NCBI GenBank assembly: GCA_017455845.1
Contig: JAFSYY010000122.1
Coordinates: forward strand, 1 to 61,068
Length of the DNA stretch: 61,068 nt
Direction of reading: 5' to 3'
DNA from: Prevotella sp.
Lineage (GTDB): Bacteria > Bacteroidota > Bacteroidia > Bacteroidales > Bacteroidaceae
Shown: positions 43,238 to 49,760 of the stretch, piece after piece
Numbering within the stretch: position 1 is the first letter of the stretch
Layout: each line of letters begins with the position of its first letter
Translations under genes and position numbers: made by a program
The notes under the pieces: model-generated
What the model was told of the DNA's origin: nothing
The model's database searches: none
What the model saw: only the letters and a program-made list of their open reading frames with translations

Positions 43238-44458
43238 TTATTTCTGTATGAGTAGCACGATGACTTGGAGTGCGAAGTCGAAGAACACCACCTTTGCGTT
43301 GGCGTTCTGTGTGATGTCGCGTATGGCACGGTTGGCCAGGTCGTAGAGTGGCAGGATGTTGGCCTCGTTGATGAAGCGTGCGAAGTTGCGTGAGAAGTTC
43401 TCTTCCTCTTGCGTCATGTAGCACAGTTCCTGCTGTTGGAAGTTGTACATGAAGTTTTCGCGCAGCATGCGGAGGAAGAACAGCAGGAAGCGTTTCTGCT
43501 TCTCTCGGCCGAAGGCGGCCATGGTCTCGCTCCATTTGCGCAGGTCGCGTATCTTGCGCTGGTAGGCTAGTCGCATGAGCATGATAAAGAGGTCGAGGAA
43601 CTGCTCGTTCTCGGTGCCCGACTGCAGGGCCTCCAGTGCCTTGAGCCACGAGCCGTTGGCCAGTCGGCTGATGCGCTGGGCGGCCTCCTCGCTGATGCCG
43701 CGGCGGTCGATGAGTGCCTGGCGCACGGTCTCGTTGTCGATTTTCTTCACATCGATGCGCTGCACGCGGCTGCGGATGGTCTCCAGCAGTTTGTCGGGCT
43801 CTTCGCACACCATGATAAACACGGTCTGTGAGGGTGGCTCCTCAATGAGTTTCAGCAGTTTGTTGGCACATTCGATGTTCATGCGCTCAGGCAGCCAGAT
43901 GATGCTCACCTTATAGCCGCCCTGACTCGATTTCAGCGACAGTTTGCGCACCAGGTCGTCGCTCTCGCCGGCGGTGATGATAGCCTGCTGGTTCTCTGCA
44001 CCGATGGCCGTGAGCCACTGATCCAGGGTGAAATAAGGGCCCTGCATGATGAGGTCGTGCCACTCACGGGCGAAGTCGTCGCTCACGGGCTTGTGGTCGG
44101 AGCCCATCGAAGGCAGTTTGATGGTGGGGTAGGTAAAGTGCAGGTCGGGGTGCTCCAGTTTCTGGAGCATGGGGGGCTCTGGCTGGTCAGGGATGGATTC
44201 CGACGGGAAAACCGCCGGACACGAACTATCCGACGGGAAAACCGCCGGACACGAACTATCCGGCGGGAAAACCGCCGGACACGAACTATCCGGCCTTTTA
44301 TTATTTAAGAGGTAGCAGCCAAAGGCCACGGCCAGCGCCATCTTGCCGCTGCCGGTGGGGCCGCAGAGCATGATGGCATGGGGCAGGCGGTCCTCACTGA
44401 CCATCTGCACCAGACGCTCCTGCACCTCCTTCTGTCCTATCACCTCACTCCAGCGCAT
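43238..44458 (-). CDS. holB: DNA polymerase III delta' subunit with repeat-encoded insert
   Basis: Clamp-loader subunit of 406 residues. The AAA+ fold shows VIGQKEVQERL, the P-loop CGPTGSGKMALA and IEEPPSQTVFIM. Homologues I know carry a short Cys cluster between the P-loop helix and the HPDLHF segment, a zinc module. Here that place (about residues 57-88) holds three copies of DSSCPAVFP-type sequence from a 30-bp tandem repeat; the usual CxxC pairs are absent and each unit has one Cys. The protein is otherwise complete, so it probably still works. metF lies upstream and the esterase downstream on the same strand. Confidence 0.88.
   Translation of the reverse strand: MRWSEVIGQKEVQERLVQMVSEDRLPHAIMLCGPTGSGKMALAVAFGCYLLNNKRPDSSCPAVFPPDSSCPAVFPSDSSCPAVFPSESIPDQPEPPMLQKLEHPDLHFTYPTIKLPSMGSDHKPVSDDFAREWHDLIMQGPYFTLDQWLTAIGAENQQAIITAGESDDLVRKLSLKSSQGGYKVSIIWLPERMNIECANKLLKLIEEPPSQTVFIMVCEEPDKLLETIRSRVQRIDVKKIDNETVRQALIDRRGISEEAAQRISRLANGSWLKALEALQSGTENEQFLDLFIMLMRLAYQRKIRDLRKWSETMAAFGREKQKRFLLFFLRMLRENFMYNFQQQELCYMTQEEENFSRNFARFINEANILPLYDLANRAIRDITQNANAKVVFFDFALQVIVLLIQK
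44201..44290. repeat. 30-bp tandem repeat with hairpin, in frame within holB
   Basis: Three 30-bp units, each with a GCGGGAAAACCGC-like palindrome and the sequence GGACACGAACTATC. The last unit has CGGCGG in place of CGACGG. The period keeps the reading frame. Confidence 0.95.
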
Positions 44459-44467
44459 TTTTTAATT

Positions 44468-44502
44468 CTTAACTCTCATCTCTCATCTCTCAACTCTCAA
44501 TT
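44468..44502. repeat. CTCTCAACTCTCATC repeat at the metF/holB junction
   Basis: Repeated AACTCTCATCTCTC units span the metF stop and its last codons and reach towards the holB start. Confidence 0.75.
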
Positions 44503-45448
44503 CCTTCACGATCTCCACCACTGAGTCTACGGCTCCCACGGTATAGAAGTGGATGTCGTTGACACCGTGCTGGTAGAGTTCGCGGCACTGCTGCACCGTC
44601 CATTCTATTCCCAACTGGCGGGCGTCGTTGTCCGTCTTGCATTTTATAATCTCGCGGGCCAGGGCTTCAGGGATGTCGCAATGGAACGTGCGTGGCACCA
44701 CCGACAGTTGATTCAACTTGGCCAGCGGCTTGATGCCGGGGATGATGGGTATGGTGATGCCCATCTGTCGTGCCTTTTCCACGAACGCGAAATACTTCCC
44801 GTTGTCGTAGAACAACTGCGTCACGGCATACTGTGCCCCCATGTCCTGCTTCTCTTTCAGATACTGCATATCCATCTCCAGGTTGGGCGCCTCCTCGTGT
44901 TTCTCGGGATAGCATGCCACGCCGATGTCGAACTTCGGCCCCGGATTCTTGATGGCCTCGCCGTTGGCGAAGAAACCATCGTTGAAGCACTGCACCTGAC
45001 GGAGCAGGTCGGTGGTATGGGCATGACCGCCCGGCGTAGGCGTGAACACGCGGTCGTCCTTGGCCTTGTCGCCGCGCAGCAGCAGCAGGTCGGTGATGCC
45101 CAGGAACTGCAGGTCGAGCAACTCGTATTCTATGTCCTCCACCGTGGCACCGCTGCAGATGATATGTGGCTGCACAGGCACATGGAAGTGCTGCTGTATG
45201 GCGGCGGCCACGGCAATGGTGCCCGGCCGCAGGCGCAGGCGCTGCCGCTCGAAGCGCCCGTCGCTCAGTTCCTTGTAGACATACTCGCTGTGGTGCGTGG
45301 TGATATTGATGAAGGCAGGGTTGAGCCGGCATAGTTTCTCAATGTCGGCAAACAACCGCCCGGTGCCCGTCCCCTTCAGCGGGGGCAGCACCTCGAACGA
45401 GAACTGGTGCTCGTCGTTATTCTGGGTTATCAGGTTTGCTACGGCCAT
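44483..45448 (-). CDS. metF: 5,10-Methylenetetrahydrofolate reductase
   Basis: FAD-dependent reduction of methylene-THF to methyl-THF for methionine synthesis; 321 residues, cytoplasmic. Motifs: FSFEVLPPLKG, PAFINITTHHSEY, PHIICSGAT, LLLRGDKAKDD (FAD/folate site) and IPIIPGIKPL. The last codons (KELRVER and the stop) are made of a CTCTCAACTCTCATC repeat at 44468-44502. Its promoter element is at 45459-45466 and it is divergent to argR. holB begins 24 bp downstream on the same strand. Confidence 0.95.
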   Translation of the reverse strand: MAVANLITQNNDEHQFSFEVLPPLKGTGTGRLFADIEKLCRLNPAFINITTHHSEYVYKELSDGRFERQRLRLRPGTIAVAAAIQQHFHVPVQPHIICSGATVEDIEYELLDLQFLGITDLLLLRGDKAKDDRVFTPTPGGHAHTTDLLRQVQCFNDGFFANGEAIKNPGPKFDIGVACYPEKHEEAPNLEMDMQYLKEKQDMGAQYAVTQLFYDNGKYFAFVEKARQMGITIPIIPGIKPLAKLNQLSVVPRTFHCDIPEALAREIIKCKTDNDARQLGIEWTVQQCRELYQHGVNDIHFYTVGAVDSVVEIVKELRVER

Positions 45449-45458
45449 AATTTAGTTG

Positions 45459-45466
45459 CAAAGTTA
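45459..45466 (-). promoter_or_regulatory. Promoter -7 element for metF
   Basis: Minus-strand TAACTTTG matches TAnnTTTG, eleven bases ahead of the ATG, implying a very short leader. Confidence 0.75.
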
Positions 45467-45569
45467 CGAATAATTCCCATAATAACAAAATTTTTTGCTG
45501 AAATAGTGAATTATTAGGTGTTGACTGAAAATTTATGCAAAAATATTTGGTGAAATTCGGAATATTTTG

Positions 45570-45577
45570 TACTTTTG
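45570..45577 (+). promoter_or_regulatory. Promoter -7 element for argR
   Basis: TACTTTTG matches TAnnTTTG, 30 bases ahead of the argR ATG. The AT-rich sequence around it (for example TGAATTATTAGG and GAATAAATAT) could contain ArgR operators, but I cannot define a box with confidence. Confidence 0.7.
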
Positions 45578-45606
45578 CAACCGTTTTTACGAATAAATAT
45601 ACCAGC

Positions 45607-46086
45607 ATGAAAGTAAAGAATAACAGGTTGGAAGCCATTCGGCTCATCATTTCGACCCAGCAGTTGGGTAGTCAGGAAGAACTCCTGAACGCTCTTCAGA
45701 AGGAGGGATTCAGTCTGACGCAGGCCACGCTGAGCCGTGACTTGAAGCAACTGAAGGTGGCCAAGGCAGCAACGATGAGCGGCAACTATGTCTATGTGTT
45801 GCCCAACGAGGCGATGTACAAGCGTGTGAGCACCACTGCGAGCAACATTCGCGAGATGATGCAGATGTCCGGTTATGTCTCTGCGAGTTTCTCAGGTAAT
45901 ATGTGCGTCATCAAGACCCGCCCCGGCTATGCCAGTTCGCTGGCCTGGCATATAGACAACAGTAATATTTCTGCCATCCTCGGCACCATTGCCGGCGACG
46001 ACACCATATTTCTCGTGTTGAAAGAAGGCTGTTCGCGACAGGACCTGATAGATGCCCTGAACGAGAAACTGCCCAACATGAAATAA
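45607..46086 (+). CDS. argR: Arginine repressor
   Basis: Hexameric DNA-binding regulator of arginine genes, 159 residues. The N-terminal winged helix includes RLIISTQQLGSQEELLNALQ and TLSRDLKQLKV, the recognition-helix signature of ArgR. The C-terminal oligomerisation and arginine-binding domain has GTIAGDDTIFLVL. The start at 45607 gives the standard length. It is followed by the GNAT gene (30 bp) and argG, so it is likely to regulate its own operon. Confidence 0.95.
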   Translation: MKVKNNRLEAIRLIISTQQLGSQEELLNALQKEGFSLTQATLSRDLKQLKVAKAATMSGNYVYVLPNEAMYKRVSTTASNIREMMQMSGYVSASFSGNMCVIKTRPGYASSLAWHIDNSNISAILGTIAGDDTIFLVLKEGCSRQDLIDALNEKLPNMK

Positions 46087-46116
46087 TATAGGTATGTTTT
46101 TTTACTGACTGTTATC

Positions 46117-46731
46117 ATGGAAAAGGAAGATATAGAAGTATTGGTGGCCGGCCCTGAACATGAAGTCTATGTGGACACCATCCTCGACACCATAGCCAAG
46201 GCTGCAAAGGTGAGGGGTACCGGCATTGCGAAGCGCACACATGAATATGTGGCCAAGAAGATGATGGAAGCCAAGGCGGTCATTGCCCTGCGCAAGAGCG
46301 ACAAACGCTTTGCCGGCTTCAGTTACATCGAGACGTGGGCCAACCAACAGTATGTCACCACTTCGGGACTTATCGTGCATCCCGACTTCCGGGGGCTGGG
46401 GCTGGCCAAGCGTATCAAGGACATGACCTTCTCGCTGGCACGCACGCGCTGGCCGCATGCCAAGATATTCTCGTTGACCAGCGGTGCGGCCGTGATGGCC
46501 ATGAACACCCAACTGGGCTACAAGCCGGTGACCTTTGCCGACCTGACCGACGACGAGGCTTTCTGGAAAGGCTGCGAGGGCTGTGTCAACGTGGATGTGC
46601 TGCATCGCACGGGGCGTAAATACTGCATCTGCACGGGCATGCTGTTCGACCCCACCGAGCAGTTGCCTGCCAAGATTCCCGATGAGGTGCTGGCACGCAT
46701 ACGCCATCTGGAGGAGATTGAGGAAAGGTGA
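46117..46731 (+). CDS. GNAT acyltransferase of the arginine cluster
   Basis: GNAT-fold transferase, 204 residues. The acyl-CoA site is VHPDFRGLGLAKRIKDM, following TTSGLIV. Position between argR and argG suggests the first committed step, N-acylation of glutamate. Bacteroidota such as B. fragilis are known to use N-succinyl intermediates in arginine synthesis, so the donor could be succinyl-CoA rather than acetyl-CoA. This role is inferred from context. The gene ends 145 bp before argG, a gap filled with an 8-bp repeat array. Confidence 0.82.
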   Translation: MEKEDIEVLVAGPEHEVYVDTILDTIAKAAKVRGTGIAKRTHEYVAKKMMEAKAVIALRKSDKRFAGFSYIETWANQQYVTTSGLIVHPDFRGLGLAKRIKDMTFSLARTRWPHAKIFSLTSGAAVMAMNTQLGYKPVTFADLTDDEAFWKGCEGCVNVDVLHRTGRKYCICTGMLFDPTEQLPAKIPDEVLARIRHLEEIEER

Positions 46732-46741
46732 GGGGAAAGGA

Positions 46742-46869
46742 TCGAAATTTCGAAATGTCTAAATGTCGAGATGTCGAAATGTCGAAATAACGAAATAACG
46801 AAATGTCGAAATGACGAAATAACGAAATGTCGAAATGACGAAATAACGAAATGTCGAAAAATCGAAAAA
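46742..46869. repeat. 8-bp array ahead of argG
   Basis: Sixteen consecutive 8-bp units of the form TCGAAATG/ACGAAATA with few changes, ending seven bases before the argG ATG. It forms most of the argG leader. No promoter element is visible in it. Confidence 0.95.
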
Positions 46870-46876
46870 ATAGAAT

Positions 46877-48070
46877 ATGAAGAAAGTAGTAGTAGCCTTT
46901 TCTGGTGGGCTTGACACCAGTTACACCGTGATGAAACTGGCTCAGGACGGCTGGGAAGTATATGCCGCCTGCGCCAATACCGGCGGCTTCAGTGCCGAGC
47001 AGTTGAAAACCAACGAGGAGAACGCCTATAAACTGGGTGCGAAGACCTACGTCACGTTGGATGTGACGCAGGAGTATTATGCCAAGTCGCTGAAATACAT
47101 GATCTTTGGCAATGTGCTCCGGAATAATTGCTACCCAATATCAGTGAGCAGTGAGCGCATCTTCCAGGCTATCGCCATTGCCCGTTATGCCAAGGAGATA
47201 GGTGCCGATGCCATTGCGCATGGCTCTACGGGTGCAGGCAACGACCAGATCCGTTTCGACATGACGTTCCTCGTGATGGCTCCCGGCGTGGAGATTATCA
47301 CCCTGACACGCGACAAGAAACTGACGCGCAAGGAGGAGGTGGACTACCTCAACGCGCACGGCTTCACGGCCGACTTCACCAAACTGAAGTACAGTTACAA
47401 CGTGGGCATCTGGGGCACCTCTATCTGCGGCGGCGAGTTGCTCGATCCCACGCAGGGGTTGCCCGAGGAGGCTTACCTGAAGCATGTCACCGCCAAGGAG
47501 GACGCGCTGTTGAAGATTACCTTCGACAAGGGAGAGATAGTGGCTGTCAACGGTGAGCAGTTCGACGACCGTGTGAAGGCCATCCAGAAGATTGAAGAGA
47601 TAGGCGCCTCTTACGCCATCGGCCGTGATGCCAACGTGGGCGACACCATCATCGGCATCAAGGGACGTGTAGGCTTCGAGGCCGCTGCGCCCAAACTCAT
47701 CATCGAGGCTCACCGCCTGCTGGAGAAGTCGACGCTCTCGAAATGGCAGCAGTATTGGAAGGACCAGGTGGCCAACTGGTACGGCATGTTCCTGCACGAG
47801 AGCCAGTATCTGGAGCCAGTGATGCCCGACATCGAGGCCATGCTCACCAGCAGCCAGCGTAACGTCAGCGGCACCGCCATCCTGCGCCTTCGTCCTTACG
47901 GCTTTGAGACCGTGGGCATTGACAGTCCCAACGACCTGACACGCTCGAAGTTAGGCGAATATGGTGAGACGCAGACTGGCTGGACGGCAGACGAGGCCAA
48001 GGGCTTCATCAAGGTGAGCAGCACCCCGCTGCTCGTCTACTACGGCATCCATCCTGACGAGAAACGGTAA
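46877..48070 (+). CDS. argG: Argininosuccinate synthase
   Basis: Ligates citrulline and aspartate with ATP to give argininosuccinate; 397 residues, cytoplasmic. The N-terminal PP-loop is AFSGGLDTSYTV; other family segments are HGSTGAGNDQIRFD and NVGIWGTSICGGEL. In related genomes argC and argD commonly follow; here the next gene is a helicase, so the cluster is shorter than usual or split. The 8-bp array precedes its start. Confidence 0.95.
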   Translation: MKKVVVAFSGGLDTSYTVMKLAQDGWEVYAACANTGGFSAEQLKTNEENAYKLGAKTYVTLDVTQEYYAKSLKYMIFGNVLRNNCYPISVSSERIFQAIAIARYAKEIGADAIAHGSTGAGNDQIRFDMTFLVMAPGVEIITLTRDKKLTRKEEVDYLNAHGFTADFTKLKYSYNVGIWGTSICGGELLDPTQGLPEEAYLKHVTAKEDALLKITFDKGEIVAVNGEQFDDRVKAIQKIEEIGASYAIGRDANVGDTIIGIKGRVGFEAAAPKLIIEAHRLLEKSTLSKWQQYWKDQVANWYGMFLHESQYLEPVMPDIEAMLTSSQRNVSGTAILRLRPYGFETVGIDSPNDLTRSKLGEYGETQTGWTADEAKGFIKVSSTPLLVYYGIHPDEKR

Positions 48071-48104
48071 CTGGAACGCCACGCGTCTTCTGTTTGGGAT
48101 TACC

Positions 48105-49745
48105 ATGATAGGCGACGAACTGATTTTTCAGATAGAGCAGCATTTCGGACATGTGCCGACAGAGGAGCAGCGGCAGGCGTTGCGGCTGTTTGCAGACTTT
48201 ATGACCGACCGCGGCTTACAGGCCGGCGACTCTTCCACCTCCCGGCATCGTGGTGGCATAGGCGATGCGGTGATGATTCTGCGGGGCTCGGCCGGCACGG
48301 GCAAGACCACGCTGGCGGCGGCCATCGTCAGGGGACTGCTGGCCCTGAACCAGAAACTGGTGCTGATGGCACCGACGGGACGTGCCGCCAAGGTGTTTGC
48401 CAACTATTCCGGACACGACGCCCATACCATTCACCGGCGCATCTACCGCCAGAAGACGGCGGGCGACATGTCGGCCTTCAGCCTGAATGTCAACCTGAGC
48501 ACCGACACGCTGTTTGTGGTCGACGAGGCCTCGATGATCAGCAGACGTGGTGGCAACGAGATATTCGGCTCTGGCAGTCTGCTCGACGACCTGATACAGT
48601 TTGTGTATAACGGGCAGAACTGCCGCCTGCTGCTCATCGGCGACAAGGCGCAGTTGCCACCCGTCGGCGAGACAGAGAGTCCTGCGCTGACGGCCGGCGT
48701 GCTGCGCGGCTATGGGTTGAGGGTCTATGAGACCGACCTCGTCGAGGTGCTCCGCCAGAGTCAGGAGTCGGGCATCCTGTGGAATGCCACGAAGATTCGG
48801 GAGTACGAGAGTACTATCAGTTCACAGTTCACAGTTCACAGTTCACAGGCACCTTCCTCTCTTCTCCTTCCTCCCTCCTCCCCCGTCCCTCCTCCTTCCT
48901 CCCTCCTCCTTCCTCCAAAAATAAAGACAGCAGGATTCTCCGACATCTGCCGTATGCCCGGCGACGAACTCATCGAGTCGCTGGCCAGCAGTTACAGTCG
49001 GGTGGGCATGGACGAGACCATGGTGGTGACCCGCAGCAACAAACGGGCGAATATCTACAATCAGGGCATCCGCAACACCGTGCTCGACCGCGAGGACGAA
49101 CTGTGTCGCGGCGACCATATCATGATTGTGAAGAACAACTACAGCCTCACCCCCAACCCCTCTCCCAAGGAGAGGGGAGTATATAGTTCTGCTACCAACA
49201 ATTCTTGCAACGGGTCTATTTACTCCCCTCTCCTTGGGAGAGGGGTCGGGGGTGAGGCTCCTTCCTTCATTGCCAACGGCGACATGGCCGTGGTGCAGCG
49301 CGTGCGTAACATCCACTCGCTATATGGTTTCCGCTTTGCCGAGGTCACGATGACCTTTCCCGACTACAACGACTATGAACTGACGGCCATGGTGCTGCTC
49401 GACACACTGACCTCGGAAGCCCCCGCCCTGACCCGTGAGCAGCAGGAGCAACTGTTTGAGCGGGTGATGGATGACTATCAGGACATTCCCTTCAAGGCCG
49501 ACCGCCTGAAAAAAATAAAGGAGGACAAATATTACAATGCCCTCCAGATAAAGTTCGCTTACGCGGCCACCTGCCACAAGACGCAGGGTGGCCAGTGGGC
49601 GCACATTTACATAGACCAAGGTTATATCACTGAGGATATGCTGACCTCAGACTATTACCACTGGCTCTACACCGCCCTGACACGCGCCACGGAAAAAGTG
49701 TTTCTGGTGAACTGGCCGGAAGAGTTCACAGTTCAGAGTTCATAG
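48105..49745 (+). CDS. RecD-like superfamily 1 helicase with repeat-encoded inserts
   Basis: ATP-dependent DNA helicase, 546 residues, of the short RecD/UvrD_C_2 group. Walker A GSAGTGKTTLA, FVVDEASM (motif II), IGDKAQLPPVG (motif III) and YAATCHKTQGGQW with YTALTRATEK (motifs V-VI) are intact. Two low-complexity inserts lie between motifs III and V: residues about 238-271 (SSQFTVHSSQ and a Pro/Ser/Leu tract) and about 347-385 (NPSPKERGV...SPLLGRGV). Both come from repeats. The final residues EEFTVQSS also derive from the GTTCACAGTTCA repeat. Conserved motifs suggest that the enzyme is still active. It lies 34 bp after argG on the same strand. Confidence 0.88.
   Translation: MIGDELIFQIEQHFGHVPTEEQRQALRLFADFMTDRGLQAGDSSTSRHRGGIGDAVMILRGSAGTGKTTLAAAIVRGLLALNQKLVLMAPTGRAAKVFANYSGHDAHTIHRRIYRQKTAGDMSAFSLNVNLSTDTLFVVDEASMISRRGGNEIFGSGSLLDDLIQFVYNGQNCRLLLIGDKAQLPPVGETESPALTAGVLRGYGLRVYETDLVEVLRQSQESGILWNATKIREYESTISSQFTVHSSQAPSSLLLPPSSPVPPPSSLLLPPKIKTAGFSDICRMPGDELIESLASSYSRVGMDETMVVTRSNKRANIYNQGIRNTVLDREDELCRGDHIMIVKNNYSLTPNPSPKERGVYSSATNNSCNGSIYSPLLGRGVGGEAPSFIANGDMAVVQRVRNIHSLYGFRFAEVTMTFPDYNDYELTAMVLLDTLTSEAPALTREQQEQLFERVMDDYQDIPFKADRLKKIKEDKYYNALQIKFAYAATCHKTQGGQWAHIYIDQGYITEDMLTSDYYHWLYTALTRATEKVFLVNWPEEFTVQSS
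48820..48916. repeat. GTTCACA and CTCCTTCC repeats in frame within the helicase gene
   Basis: Four GTTCACA units (48824-48847) followed by a C/T tract of CTTCCTCC-like units. They encode QFTVHSSQ and a Ser/Leu/Pro run between conserved helicase motifs. Confidence 0.9.
49144..49258. repeat. 115-bp palindromic element in frame within the helicase gene
   Basis: Long near-perfect inverted repeat: CCTCACCCCCAACCCCTCTC on the left and GAGAGGGGTCGGGGGTGAGG on the right, around a 40-base centre. It is read through as NPSPKERGV...SPLLGRGVGGEA without a stop. Related in style to the element at 40344-40547. Confidence 0.95.
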
Positions 49746-49760
49746 TTCAGAGTTATTGGA

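Noticed and set aside
43218-43808. N-terminal extension of the esterase
   Set aside because: It is out-of-frame holB sequence; the signal peptide at 43217 defines the start.
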